A stretch of DNA of 64,000 nucleotides from NCBI RefSeq assembly GCF_014138045.1, contig NZ_JACGXA010000001.1, positions 2,961,001-3,025,000 on the forward strand, in the 5' to 3' direction. Made by a program: the position numbers and the translations under genes. Position 1 is the first letter of the stretch. Each line of letters starts with the position of its first letter. Below are positions 18,023-26,931 of the stretch, in pieces. Source of the stretch: Nocardioides ginsengisegetis (GTDB lineage Bacteria; Actinomycetota; Actinomycetes; Propionibacteriales; Nocardioidaceae). Under the pieces are notes generated by a model. The model was not told the DNA's origin. It searched no databases and was given only the letters and a program-made list of their open reading frames with translations.

Positions 18023-18889
18023 TCAGGCGCCGTCGCCCCGGGCGGGCAGCGTGACCGTCGCGTGGACCAGGTCGTGGTCGCTGGCGGCGCGCACGGACGC
18101 GCCGTCCTCCCAGCCGTAGTCGCTGAACGTCAGCGGGCCGCCGCCGAAGATCCAGTCGATGTGGAGCCAGCCGGTCGGCGGCTGGCAGTCGTCGGCGGAG
18201 GTCGCCGTACCGCCGTTGGCCGCGACCAGGTCGGTCCTGCCGACGACGGAGCAGAAGACCTCCTCGTGCTCGTTCATGTCGCCGATGAGGAAGACCGCCT
18301 TGTGGGTGGCGCGGAGCTCGTCGACGAGCCGGATCTCGTGGCGGGTCGCCTTGTCGCGGTCGTGCTCCTGGCCGCGCGGGGAGTTGTGCACGTCGACGAC
18401 GTAGAGCTGGCGCTGGCTCTTGCGGTTGAGCAGCCGGACCCACGGGATCGGGCGCATCTGGTGGTCGAACGTCGTGGTGATCGTGCCGGTCTCGAGCAGC
18501 TCGAACTTCGAGGTCCGCCAGGCGATCTGGAGCCGCAGGCCCGAGGGGCCGAGCCGGTCGCCGGGCCAGATGTCGAAGCCGTCGAGGTCATGGCGGAGCA
18601 CCTCGAGCTGGTCGGCCTGCACCTCCTGCATCCCGACGAGGTCGAGGCCCTTGCGCTCGATGAGCCGGGCGGTGATCGCGGCGCGGAGCGCGCCGGGGCC
18701 GTAGCCGCCGGGACCGAGCGTGTGCTGGCTGCCGAGGATGTTGAACGTGGCGATCTGGAAGGCGGCGTCCTGCGGCACCTTGGCCGCAGGGGTGCGCGCC
18801 TGCACGGGCGAGGTCAGGCCGGTCAACGCGAGGGCCGCGAGCAGCGTGAGGACGACGCCGGATCGGCGCCCGAGGAAGCGTCTGGTCAC
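18023..18889 (-). CDS. Secreted endonuclease/exonuclease/phosphatase-fold protein, paralog 4
   Basis: 288 residues, the shortest and first in transcription order. A signal peptide (basic MTRRFLGRRSG then VVLTLLAALALTGLTSPVQA, cleavage near residue 31) is followed almost directly by the EEP domain: FNILGSQHTLGPGGYGPG, VGMQEVQADQ, RPIPWVRLLN, VVDVHNSPRGQEHDRDKA, LIGDMNEHEEVFCS, HIDWIFGGG and ASDHDLVHATV. Catalytic-type residues are intact. The strong sequence similarity among the four paralogs indicates local duplication. The terminator-like palindrome at 18958-18983 separates it from mca. Confidence 0.85.
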   Translation of the reverse strand: MTRRFLGRRSGVVLTLLAALALTGLTSPVQARTPAAKVPQDAAFQIATFNILGSQHTLGPGGYGPGALRAAITARLIERKGLDLVGMQEVQADQLEVLRHDLDGFDIWPGDRLGPSGLRLQIAWRTSKFELLETGTITTTFDHQMRPIPWVRLLNRKSQRQLYVVDVHNSPRGQEHDRDKATRHEIRLVDELRATHKAVFLIGDMNEHEEVFCSVVGRTDLVAANGGTATSADDCQPPTGWLHIDWIFGGGPLTFSDYGWEDGASVRAASDHDLVHATVTLPARGDGA

Positions 18890-18957
18890 CCGGAGAAACC
18901 TAGGTGCGGGTGGGCCGGCGGTCGGTGGTTACCGGCCAGGAACGGCCGTCCGACGGC

Positions 18958-18983
18958 CCGGATGACCCGTTCGGGTCATCCGG
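18958..18983 (-). terminator. 26-bp near-perfect palindrome overlapping the mca stop
   Basis: Arms ccggatgacccg (18958-18969) and cgggtcatccgg (18972-18983) are perfect 12-mers around TT. The reverse-strand stop codon of mca (18976-18978) lies inside the palindrome, so the hairpin would form at the very end of the mca message. It probably terminates mca before the EEP cluster. Confidence 0.6.
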
Positions 18984-19869
18984 CGGTGGTCGGGTCGATC
19001 CCGGCGAACAGGTCGTCCTCGGGGCCGATCTCGCCGACGTGGCTGGTGACCAGCTCGAAGTCCTCGGTCGGCCACACCTTCTCCTGCAGCTCGCGCGGGA
19101 TGGCGAACCAGAAGCCGTCGGGGTCGATCTGCGTCGCGTGGGCCAGCAAGGCCTGGTCGCGCACGCCGAAGAAGTCGGCGCACGGCACCTTGGTCGTCAC
19201 CCGGGCGTCCCACTCGGGCTCGGGCTTCCACTCCTTGAGCCGCTCGGCCCACGGCGACTCGAGGCCGTGCTCGAGCATCGCGTCGTGGATCGCCTGCATC
19301 CGGCCTCGGTTGAAGGAGTGGTGGTAGTAGAGCTTGAGCGGCTGCCACGGCTCGCCGTGCTCCGGGTAGCGCTCGGGGTCACCGGCCGCCGCGAACGCCT
19401 CCACGGCGACCTTGTGGCACATGATGTGGTCGGGGTGGGGGTAGCCGCCGCGTTCGTCGTACGTCGTGACGACGTGGGGGCGGAACTCGCGGATCAGCCG
19501 GACGAGCGGCGCGGCCGCCTCCTCGAGCGGCACGAGCGCGAAGCAGCCCTCGGGCAGCGGCGGCTTGGGGTCGCCCTCGGGCCAGCCGGAGTCGACGAAG
19601 CCGAGCCAGTCCTGGCGGACGCCGAGGATGTCGCGGGCCCGCTCCATCTCCTGGCGGCGGATCTCGGTGATGTTCGCGAGCACGTCGGGGCGGTCCATCT
19701 TGGGGTTCAGGATCGAGCCCCGCTCACCACCCGTGCAGGTGGCGACGTGGACGTCGACGCCCTCGGCGACGTACTTCGCGGTCGACGCGGCGCCCTTGCT
19801 GGACTCGTCGTCCGGGTGGGCGTGCACGTGCATGAGGCGGAGTCCGGCGCGGGAGGGGTGCTGCGGCAT
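18976..19869 (-). CDS. mca: Mycothiol S-conjugate amidase
   Basis: 297 residues. Mca is a zinc amidase that cleaves mycothiol conjugates to release mercapturic acids for export, the actinobacterial detoxification route for electrophiles. The LmbE/PIG-L motif HAHPDDESSKG near residue 15 supplies zinc ligands, and the second zinc histidine lies in GGYPHPDHIMCHK near residue 143. CTGGERGSILNP is typical of Mca and distinguishes it from the deacetylase MshB. It is divergent from the DUF4307 gene, with 29 bp between starts, the conserved arrangement in actinomycetes. Confidence 0.95.
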   Translation of the reverse strand: MPQHPSRAGLRLMHVHAHPDDESSKGAASTAKYVAEGVDVHVATCTGGERGSILNPKMDRPDVLANITEIRRQEMERARDILGVRQDWLGFVDSGWPEGDPKPPLPEGCFALVPLEEAAAPLVRLIREFRPHVVTTYDERGGYPHPDHIMCHKVAVEAFAAAGDPERYPEHGEPWQPLKLYYHHSFNRGRMQAIHDAMLEHGLESPWAERLKEWKPEPEWDARVTTKVPCADFFGVRDQALLAHATQIDPDGFWFAIPRELQEKVWPTEDFELVTSHVGEIGPEDDLFAGIDPTTAG

Positions 19870-19898
19870 GGGGCGATCCTAGATGGGACCCTTGGGGG

Positions 19899-20300
19899 GT
19901 GAGCTCCACCCTCGCCGACCGGTACGGCGCCCCCGCGCCCTGGCGCCGTCGCGCCGTCATCGCGGCCAGCGTCGTCGTGGCGGTGGCGTTCCTCGGCTGG
20001 CTGGGCTGGACGGCGTGGGAGCACGCCAACCCGCCGGTGGAGTCCTCCTTGGTCTCCTTCCACGTCGAGGGGGAGCACGCCGTGACCGCCGAGGTCGAGG
20101 TGCGGCTGCGCGACGACTCGGTGGAGGCGCAGTGCCTGCTCCGGGCCTACGCCGAGGACCACACGGTCGTCGGCGAGCTGTCCTTCACCCCCGACCCGGG
20201 GGCCGACCAGCCGCTGCAGGAGACCATCCGCACCGAGCGGGTGGCGACCTCGGTGCAGATGGTCGGATGCACCGCACCGGGCGCTCCGCGGCCCAACTGA
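19899..20300 (+). CDS. DUF4307 single-pass membrane protein
   Basis: 133 residues from GTG 19899. One membrane helix (AVIAASVVVAVAFLGWLGWTAW, about 19-40) is followed by an extracytoplasmic beta-rich domain, including VSFHVEGEHAVTAEVEVRLRDDS and a cysteine in EAQCLLRAYA. Length and position between mca and greA match DUF4307 proteins of actinomycetes, whose function is unknown. Two cysteines (in QCLL and VGCTA) could form a disulfide. Confidence 0.85.
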   Translation: MSSTLADRYGAPAPWRRRAVIAASVVVAVAFLGWLGWTAWEHANPPVESSLVSFHVEGEHAVTAEVEVRLRDDSVEAQCLLRAYAEDHTVVGELSFTPDPGADQPLQETIRTERVATSVQMVGCTAPGAPRPN

Positions 20301-20492
20301 GCCGCGACGAACCTGCGACCGGCGTCACCAGTTGTTAAACTGACCCTTCTGACCGTCCCGCTGGGCCGTCCAGGATGGGCCCGCGACCTACCGGCGCACG
20401 CCCGATCGGCCGCCGACGAGGGACGCACCACCCAGACCACCACGGGCGAGAACGCATCGCCGTACACGCACGAAGAACCGCAGGAGACACCC

Positions 20493-21002
20493 ATGACGCA
20501 GTCCACCGAGCAGGGCACGATCTGGCTGACCCAGGAGGCCTACGACAAGCTCCAGGCGGAGCTCGCCAACCTCAAGGGCCCGGTCCGCCAGGAGGTCATC
20601 GCCCGCATCAGCGCTGCCCGCGACGAGGGTGACCTCAAGGAGAACGGCGGCTACCACGCCGCGCGCGACGAGCAGGGCAAGGTCGAGGGCCGGATCCGTC
20701 AGCTCGAGGACATGCTGCTGCGCGCCAAGGTCGGCGAGACGCCCGAGGACGACGGCACCGTCTCCCCCGGCATGAAGGTCACCTACAAGTTCGTCGGCGA
20801 TGACGACGACGAGGCCGAGACGTTCCTCCTCGGCGCCCGCGAGATCGAGGACTCGGTCGAGGGCCTCAAGGTCTACTCCCCGCAGTCCCCGCTCGGCTCG
20901 GCGATCATCGGCGCGAAGGTCGGCGACACCGTGTCCTACGACGCCCCCAACGGCAAGACCCTCGAGGTCGTCGTCGTGGCGGCGGTCCCCTTCACCGGCT
21001 GA
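20493..21002 (+). CDS. greA: Transcription elongation factor GreA
   Basis: 169 residues. GreA rescues backtracked RNA polymerase by stimulating transcript cleavage through the secondary channel. The N-terminal antiparallel coiled coil carries the acidic tip pair in RDEGDLKENGGYHAARDEQG near residues 44-55, and the C-terminal FKBP-like domain ends SPLGSAIIGAKVGDTVSYDAPNGK. The start is ATG 20493 with AGGAG six bases upstream. A leader of about 190 bp separates it from the DUF4307 gene, with TTGTTAAACT near 20332-20341 as a possible -10 region. Confidence 0.96.
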   Translation: MTQSTEQGTIWLTQEAYDKLQAELANLKGPVRQEVIARISAARDEGDLKENGGYHAARDEQGKVEGRIRQLEDMLLRAKVGETPEDDGTVSPGMKVTYKFVGDDDDEAETFLLGAREIEDSVEGLKVYSPQSPLGSAIIGAKVGDTVSYDAPNGKTLEVVVVAAVPFTG

Positions 21003-21005
21003 GGT

Positions 21006-22220
21006 CTATTCGTAGACGCGGTAGCCGCGCTCGCGCAGCCGGCCCATCACCTGGGCGGCGTGCTGCTCGCCCCGGGTCTCGAGCTGCAGCGAGACCTCCA
21101 CCTCGTCGAGGTGCAGCGAGGGCGAGATGCGCTCGTGGACGACCTCGAGCACGTTGGCACCGACGGCGCTGACCTCGCCGAGCAGCTGGGCGAGGCCGCC
21201 GGGGGTGTCGGGGATGCAGACCTGGAGGTTGAGGTAGCGGCCGGCCGCGGCCATGCCGTGGCGGATCACCTTGCCGAGCAGCAGCGGGTCGATGTTGCCG
21301 CCGGACAGCAGCGCGACGGTCGGCGTCGTGAACTCGGTCGGGCGGTCCAGCATCGCTGCGACCGCGGCCGCTCCGGCGGGCTCGACGACCATCTTGGCCC
21401 GCTCGAGCAGCGCCAGCAGGGCACGCGCGAGCGAGTCCTCCGAGACCGTGATGATCTCGTCGACGTGGTCGCGGACCGCGGCGAAGGTGATGGCGCCGGG
21501 CAGCCCGACGGCGATGCCGTCGGCCATCGTCTTCATGTGCTCCAGGGCGGTCGGGGCGCCCTTGGCCAGCGAGCCGGGGTAGGCGGCTGCGCCCTCGGCC
21601 TGCACGCCGATCACCTTCACGTCGGGCCGCTTGGCCTTGACCGCGATCGCGACGCCCGCCAGCAGGCCACCGCCGCCCGTCGGGACCAGGATGGTCTTGA
21701 CGTCGGGTGACTGCTCGAGGATCTCGAGCCCGACGGTGCCCTGCCCGGCCACGATGTCGACGTGGTCGAAGGGGTGGATCAGCACCGCACCGGTCTCGGC
21801 CGCGAACGTCCGGGCCGCGTCGAGGCAGTGCTCGAGGTAGGTGCCGTGGAAGACCACGTCGGCGCCGTACGCGCGGGTCGCACGCTCCTTGGGGATCGGC
21901 GCGCCCTCCGGCATGAAGACCGTCGACTTGATGCCGAGCAGCTGCGCGGCGAGCGCGACGCCCTGGGCGTGGTTGCCGGCCGAGGCCGCGACGACGCCGT
22001 GGGCGCGCTCCTCGGGCGTGAGCCGCGAGATCCGGACGTAGGCGCCGCGGGCCTTGAACGAGCCGGTGCGCTGGAGGTTCTCGCACTTGAGGCTGACCGG
22101 TCCCCCGGCCAGCGCGGAGAGCCAGCGCGACTCCTCCATCGGCGTCGTGATGGCGACACCGCGCAGCACCTCGCGGGCGGCTTCGATGTCGGCCAGGGTG
22201 ACGGTGCCGGGGTCAGTCAT
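21006..22220 (-). CDS. ilvA: Threonine ammonia-lyase
   Basis: 404 residues. A PLP enzyme that deaminates threonine to 2-oxobutanoate, the first step toward isoleucine. The PLP lysine lies in RTGSFKARGAY near residue 58, the glycine loop is VPTGGGGLLAGVA, and SAGNHAQGVALAAQ is present. A single C-terminal ACT-like domain (about 325-404) suggests allosteric control; this short form is common in actinomycetes. It converges on greA with three bases between stops, and its start overlaps the upstream permease gene by eight bases, so the two are coupled. Confidence 0.95.
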   Translation of the reverse strand: MTDPGTVTLADIEAAREVLRGVAITTPMEESRWLSALAGGPVSLKCENLQRTGSFKARGAYVRISRLTPEERAHGVVAASAGNHAQGVALAAQLLGIKSTVFMPEGAPIPKERATRAYGADVVFHGTYLEHCLDAARTFAAETGAVLIHPFDHVDIVAGQGTVGLEILEQSPDVKTILVPTGGGGLLAGVAIAVKAKRPDVKVIGVQAEGAAAYPGSLAKGAPTALEHMKTMADGIAVGLPGAITFAAVRDHVDEIITVSEDSLARALLALLERAKMVVEPAGAAAVAAMLDRPTEFTTPTVALLSGGNIDPLLLGKVIRHGMAAAGRYLNLQVCIPDTPGGLAQLLGEVSAVGANVLEVVHERISPSLHLDEVEVSLQLETRGEQHAAQVMGRLRERGYRVYE

Positions 22221-23586
22221 TCCTCACGCTTTCGTTGGTCGGCGGACTCTCGCCGAGCTCCTGGTAGTCCTCGGCCAGCTGTTCCTCCGCGTCGTCCCCG
22301 ACACGGGTGTTGCTGGCCAGATGTTGCACGACCGAGTTGACGGCCGCCGCGAGGGGTACGGCGACCAGCGCGCCGGCGACGCCCGCGACGAGCACGCCGC
22401 ACCCGATCGCCACGATGACACCGAGGGGGTGCACGGAGACCCAGCGCCCCATCAGGAACGGCTGGAGGACGTGGCCCTCGATCTGCTGGATCAGGATGAC
22501 GCCGCCCATCATCAGCAGCGCGGTCAACGGCCCCTGGTCGACCAGGGCGACGAGGATCGCGACGGTGCCGGCGATCGTCGCTCCGACCATCGGGATGAAC
22601 GCGCCGAGGAAGACCAGCACGCCGATCGCGAGCACGAACGGAACACCCAGGATCGCGGCCACGATCATGATCCCGATGGCGTCGGTGAGCGCCACGATGA
22701 CGGTGGCCCGGACGAACTGGGTGAGCGAGATCCAGGCGACCCGGCCGGAGGAGTCGACGTGCTCGCGGGCGGCGCGCGGGGCCAGCCGCACGAACCACGC
22801 CCAGATCCGGTCGCCGTCGGCGAGGAAGAAGTAGGTGGAGAACAGGATCACGAAGAAGCCGGCCAGCACGTGGGTCAGGACCGTGCCGACCTCGGTGACG
22901 CTGCTGAGCTTGACGCCATCCTTGGTGCGGTCGCTGATGCCCTTCTGGATCTTGTCGATGTAGTCGTTGATCTGGGAGTCGCTGGCGTGCAGCGGCCCGG
23001 TCTTGAGCCAGCTCTTGATCTCGCCGAGGCCGGCGACGACCTGGTCGGCGAGGTCGTTGGCGCCGTTGGCGACCTGCTGCCCGGCGAAGGTGAGCAGGCT
23101 GGCGACGAACGCCAGGCCGGCCAGCACGACGAGGATCGCGGCGAGCCCCCGCGGGAAGCCGACCCGCTGGAGCAGGTCGACCACCGGGACGGCCAGCGCG
23201 GAGAGGAGCAGCGCGATGACCAGCGGCACGGTGATGACGGCGAAGTAGCCGATCACGCGCGCGATGACGTAGCCCGCGATGGCGATGATCAGGAACCGCC
23301 AGGCCCAGGCGGCGGCGAGGTCCAGGCCCCACGGCACCTGCGCCCGGCTGAAGTTGGAGGGGCCCGTGGCGATCGGCTCGGGCTCGGGACGGCGTACGTC
23401 GCGCAGCTGCGCCCACTGGTGCGCGATCCGCTGGGCGATGCCCTCCTCCTCGTCGCGGGAGCGCATCCCGATGATCGGGAGCCGGCGCCGGGGCTCGTGG
23501 GACCCGTCGGCGGTCGGTGTCTCAGGGCTCGGGTCCGTGGGGTCGGTGACGCCGTTGGCGCCCGGACCGTCAGCCTCGTTGCTCAC
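22213..23586 (-). CDS. AI-2E-family transporter (PF01594)
   Basis: 457 residues. It has a charged N-terminal extension of about 100 residues, then eight or so membrane segments with the family order: two N-terminal pairs (FLIIAIAGYVIARVIGYFAV, VPLVIALLLSALAV), a soluble amphipathic stretch (ASDSQINDYIDKIQKGISDR), then the C-terminal helix bundle with PMVGATIAGTVAIL and the conserved IQQIEGHVLQPFLMGRWVSVHPL. Members include autoinducer-2 exporters and sodium/proton antiporters; the substrate here is unknown. It overlaps ilvA by eight bases. Confidence 0.88.
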   Translation of the reverse strand: MSNEADGPGANGVTDPTDPSPETPTADGSHEPRRRLPIIGMRSRDEEEGIAQRIAHQWAQLRDVRRPEPEPIATGPSNFSRAQVPWGLDLAAAWAWRFLIIAIAGYVIARVIGYFAVITVPLVIALLLSALAVPVVDLLQRVGFPRGLAAILVVLAGLAFVASLLTFAGQQVANGANDLADQVVAGLGEIKSWLKTGPLHASDSQINDYIDKIQKGISDRTKDGVKLSSVTEVGTVLTHVLAGFFVILFSTYFFLADGDRIWAWFVRLAPRAAREHVDSSGRVAWISLTQFVRATVIVALTDAIGIMIVAAILGVPFVLAIGVLVFLGAFIPMVGATIAGTVAILVALVDQGPLTALLMMGGVILIQQIEGHVLQPFLMGRWVSVHPLGVIVAIGCGVLVAGVAGALVAVPLAAAVNSVVQHLASNTRVGDDAEEQLAEDYQELGESPPTNESVRND

Positions 23587-23595
23587 GTCGACAGG

Positions 23596-24975
23596 CTACC
23601 GAGCGGCCGGGGCCACGAGCCGCAGCACCAGCCGGTAGGCCGCCTCGGGATGCGGGCCCGCCAGCAGCCCGGCGGCCGCCAGGACGTAGTCGGTGTCGAC
23701 GACGACCCGGGCGTGCTCCGGCAGCTGCCAGCCGCCGTCGAGGTCGCGACCGGTGCTGGTGGCGAGGACCCGGGCGGCGACGCCGTCCCGGCCGTGGCGC
23801 AGCACCCCGCCGGAGCCGACGAGCAGGTCCACCTCGCGCAGGTCCTTGCCGGTGCGCTCGACGACGCGGCCCTCGGGACTGACCACGACCTTGCTGCGGC
23901 CGGCGTGGCGACGCAGCGCGAGGCCCACCGCCGCCCGGGCGATCGCCTCGTCGTCGTCGCGGCCGGCGTCGTCGTCGGGGAGGTACGACGGGTCGTGCTG
24001 GCGGGTCGCCGCGGCCTCGGCCAGGTCGGGCAGGTCGGCCGCCTCGACGGTCGTGACCGCCGACCAGCGCATCCCGAGGTCACCCTCGACGGTGCGGGTG
24101 ACCGGCGTGGTCGCCACGACCTCGCGGGAGAGCTGGGCGTCCTCGGGGTCGACCTCGACGACGGAGTGCACGTCGGTGGTGGCGCCGCCGACGTCGACGA
24201 CCACGACGTCGCCGACCCCCGGATGGGCAGCGTCGAGGCCGCGGGCCAGCAGCTCCACCCCGGTCAGCACCACGTCGGGGGTCGCGCCGCGCACCATGGC
24301 GGTGAAGTCGGCGCGGCTGCTGAGGTGCTTGCCGCCGATCACGTGGGCCAGGAACATCTCCCGGATCGCGGCCCGGGCCGACTCCGGCGCCAGCACGCCG
24401 ATCTTGGGGACGACGTTGTCGGCGAGCACGTGCGGGACGCCGCCGAGGATGGCGGCCACCTCGGCCTGCGCCTCGACGTTGCCGGCCACCACCACGGGTC
24501 CGGTCCAGCCGGAGGCGGCCAGGGCGCGGGCCGCGTCGACCAGCACCTCGCTGTTGCCGCCGTCGGTGCCGCCGGTCAGCAGCACCACGTCCGGCCGGGT
24601 CGTCCGGCCCAGCGCGTCACCCAGCGCCCGCTCAGCCGGACGACCCGCCATCGCGGTGACCGCCACGACCTTGCCGCCGCTGCTCAGGGCGACGCGACGA
24701 CCCGCCTCGGCGGTCACCAGCTCCTCGTTGCCGACGACGGCGATCCGCAGTCCCCCGCCGGCGCTCGAGCAGGCCAGCACCTCGGCGGCCGCCGCCCGCG
24801 GGTCGGCGGCGGTCAGGTCGGCGAGGCACGCGTCGTACGCGTCGAGGACGTCGGTCTCGATGGTGGTGCGGTGGCTCGCCGAGGCAACGATCCGGCCCTC
24901 GCCCAGGTCGACGAGGGCCGCCTTGGTGAAGGTGGAGCCGAAGTCGACGCAGACCGCCAGGTCAGCCGAGGGCAC
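23596..24975 (-). CDS. GlmL/MutL-family ASKHA ATPase
   Basis: 459 residues. Members of the glutamate mutase L family (unrelated to mismatch-repair MutL) are ASKHA-fold ATPases usually encoded between adenosylcobalamin-dependent mutase subunits, where they are thought to chaperone or reactivate the mutase. The N-terminal phosphate loop VDFGSTFTKAALVD is clear, the second loop is VVVVDVGGATTDVHSV near residue 245, and LLTGGTDGGNSEVLV lies between. No mutase gene is in the window. It overlaps metB by 14 bases and is therefore transcribed with it, an unusual context that suggests a role tied to methionine or cobalamin metabolism, or an accident of operon assembly. Confidence 0.82.
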   Translation of the reverse strand: MPSADLAVCVDFGSTFTKAALVDLGEGRIVASASHRTTIETDVLDAYDACLADLTAADPRAAAAEVLACSSAGGGLRIAVVGNEELVTAEAGRRVALSSGGKVVAVTAMAGRPAERALGDALGRTTRPDVVLLTGGTDGGNSEVLVDAARALAASGWTGPVVVAGNVEAQAEVAAILGGVPHVLADNVVPKIGVLAPESARAAIREMFLAHVIGGKHLSSRADFTAMVRGATPDVVLTGVELLARGLDAAHPGVGDVVVVDVGGATTDVHSVVEVDPEDAQLSREVVATTPVTRTVEGDLGMRWSAVTTVEAADLPDLAEAAATRQHDPSYLPDDDAGRDDDEAIARAAVGLALRRHAGRSKVVVSPEGRVVERTGKDLREVDLLVGSGGVLRHGRDGVAARVLATSTGRDLDGGWQLPEHARVVVDTDYVLAAAGLLAGPHPEAAYRLVLRLVAPAAR

Positions 24976-26125
24976 GGTCGAGGTCGGCGACCAGGTCGTC
25001 GGCGGTCTCGATGCCGACGCTGAGCCGGATCAGGTCCGCGGGCACCTCGAGGTCGGTGCCGGCGACGCTGGCGTGCGTCATCCGGCCCGGGTGCTCGATG
25101 AGCGACTCGACGCCGCCGAGCGACTCGCCGAGGGTGAAGACCTCGGCCTTGGCGCACGCGGCGAGCGCGGCCTGCTCGCCGGCCTTGACGCGGAACGACA
25201 CGATGCCGCCGAAGCGCTTCATCTGCTTCGCCGCGACCGCGTGGCCGGGGTGCGACTCGAGGCCGGGGTAGATGACCTCGGCGACGCCCGGGTGGGAGGT
25301 CAGGAACTCCACGACCTTCTCGGCGTTGTCGCAGTGGCGGTCCATCCGGACCCCCAGCGTCTTGAGGCCGCGGTGGGTCAGGAACGAGTCGAACGGGCCG
25401 GCGACGGCGCCGATGGCGTTCTGGTGGAAGGTGATCGACTCGGCCAGGTCGAGGTCGCGCACGACCACGGCGCCGCCGACGACGTCGGAGTGGCCGCCGA
25501 CGTACTTGGTCGTCGAGTGCACGACGATGTCGGCGCCGAGGGTCAGGGGCTGCTGGAGGTACGGCGAGGCGAAGGTGTTGTCGACGACGAGCAGCGCGCC
25601 CGCCTCGTGGGCCACGGCGGCCAGCGCCTCGATGTCGCCGATGTTGAGCATCGGGTTGGTGGGGGTCTCGACCCAGACGAACTTCGTCTGGCCCGGACGG
25701 ATGGCGGCGCGCACGGCGTCGACGTCGGAGACGGCCGCCGGCGAGTGCTCCAGGCCCCAGACCTTCTCGACCTTGTCGAAGAGGCGGTAGGTGCCGCCGT
25801 AGGCGTCGTCGGGGATGACCACGTGGTCGCCGGGGCGGCACACGGAGCGGACGACGGTGTCCTCGGCGGCCAGGCCGGAGGCGAACGCGAAGCCGCGCTC
25901 CCCCTCCTCCACGGCGGCGAGGGCCCCCTCGAGGGCGGTGCGCGTCGGGTTGGCCGAGCGGCTGTACTCGTAGCCGCCGCGCAGTCCGCCGACGCCGTCC
26001 TGCTTGTAGGTCGAGGTCGCGTAGATGGGCGGGATCACCGCGCCGGTCATCGGGTCGGGCTCGTAGCCGGCGTGGATCGCACGCGTCTCGAAACCGGACT
26101 TGCTCCTGTGCTGCTGCTCGCTCAT
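24962..26125 (-). CDS. metB: Cystathionine gamma-synthase (Cys/Met metabolism PLP enzyme)
   Basis: 387 residues. The fold type I PLP lysine lies in VVHSTTKYVGGHSDVVGG near residue 205, with the cofactor and substrate motifs YEYSRSANPTR, FASGLAA and VWVETPTNPML. Family members make cystathionine from an activated homoserine and cysteine, or cleave it (gamma-lyase). The sequence cannot cleanly separate synthase from lyase. A cystathionine beta-synthase lies at 55166, so a reverse transsulfuration role is also plausible. No riboswitch was seen upstream. It is first gene of the operon with the GlmL-like ATPase and divergent from msrA. Confidence 0.9.
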   Translation of the reverse strand: MSEQQHRSKSGFETRAIHAGYEPDPMTGAVIPPIYATSTYKQDGVGGLRGGYEYSRSANPTRTALEGALAAVEEGERGFAFASGLAAEDTVVRSVCRPGDHVVIPDDAYGGTYRLFDKVEKVWGLEHSPAAVSDVDAVRAAIRPGQTKFVWVETPTNPMLNIGDIEALAAVAHEAGALLVVDNTFASPYLQQPLTLGADIVVHSTTKYVGGHSDVVGGAVVVRDLDLAESITFHQNAIGAVAGPFDSFLTHRGLKTLGVRMDRHCDNAEKVVEFLTSHPGVAEVIYPGLESHPGHAVAAKQMKRFGGIVSFRVKAGEQAALAACAKAEVFTLGESLGGVESLIEHPGRMTHASVAGTDLEVPADLIRLSVGIETADDLVADLDRALG

Positions 26126-26240
26126 GGGCTCACGCTATCCAGTCCTTACGGAGCGGTGACGTCGCCCCGGCCGGGAACGACGCGGCCGGGTCCGGTGTTG
26201 TTCACTGGTGAAAGCCTCTTCCCTGCAAGGAGTCACCACC

Positions 26241-26885
26241 GTGTCGCTGTTCTCCCGCCACAAGTCCGAGCTCGTCGCCGACGACCAGGCCCTCGCCGGT
26301 CGCAGCGAGCGCCAGTTCCCCCTCGCCGCGACCCACAAGGTCCTCGGCACTCCCCTGGTCACCGACGAGGTCCCCGACGGCTACGAGGTCGCGTTCTTCG
26401 GCCTGGGCTGCTTCTGGGGCGCCGAGGAGATCTACTGGCAGAAGCCGGGCGTCTGGTCGACGTCGGTCGGGTACGCCGGCGGCACGACCCCGCACCCGTC
26501 GTACGAGGAGGTCTGCTCGGGCCGGACCAACCACACCGAGGCCGTGCGGATCGTCTTCGACCCCGCGAAGGTCTCCTACGCCGACCTCGTCAAGACGTTC
26601 TTCGAGGTGCACGACCCGACCCAGGGCATGCGCCAGGGCAACGACATCGGCACGCAGTACCGCTCCGCGATCTACTACACGACCCCGGAGCAGGAGCAGA
26701 CCGCCCGCGAGCTGACGGCGATCTACGGCGCCGAGCTCGAGCGTCGCCGGCTCGGCAGCATCACCACCGAGATCCGCACCGCGCCGACCTACTACTACGC
26801 CGAGGACTTGCACCAGCAGTACCTCGCGAAGAACCCGCACGGCTACCGCTGCCACTCCAACACCGGCGTGAAGTTCCCCGCCTGA
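26241..26885 (+). CDS. msrA: Peptide methionine-S-sulfoxide reductase
   Basis: 214 residues from GTG 26241, chosen because AAGGAG stands nine bases upstream and the protein then begins with SLFSRHKSELV, the common actinobacterial N-terminus. MsrA reduces methionine-S-sulfoxide in proteins. The catalytic cysteine is C57 in GCFWGAEE. DIGTQYRSAIYY is intact, and a resolving cysteine lies in the C-terminal GYRCHSNTGVKF. The last 55 bases of the coding region recur as a degraded copy at 27919-27973. A strong hairpin terminator follows. Confidence 0.95.
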   Translation: MSLFSRHKSELVADDQALAGRSERQFPLAATHKVLGTPLVTDEVPDGYEVAFFGLGCFWGAEEIYWQKPGVWSTSVGYAGGTTPHPSYEEVCSGRTNHTEAVRIVFDPAKVSYADLVKTFFEVHDPTQGMRQGNDIGTQYRSAIYYTTPEQEQTARELTAIYGAELERRRLGSITTEIRTAPTYYYAEDLHQQYLAKNPHGYRCHSNTGVKFPA

Positions 26886-26899
26886 ACGAGCAGAAGACC

Positions 26900-26931
26900 G
26901 AAGGCCCCGCGTCTGTTGACGCGGGGCCTTC
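26900..26931 (+). terminator. Strong hairpin terminator after msrA
   Basis: Perfect 14-bp arms gaaggccccgcgtc (26900-26913) and gacgcggggccttc (26918-26931) with loop tgtt, 15 bases after the msrA stop. It is a GC-rich intrinsic-type terminator with only a short T/C tail. Confidence 0.85.

Noticed and set aside
26126..26240. SAM or cobalamin riboswitch upstream of metB
   Set aside because: The 115-bp divergent region is short and shows no recognisable conserved core.
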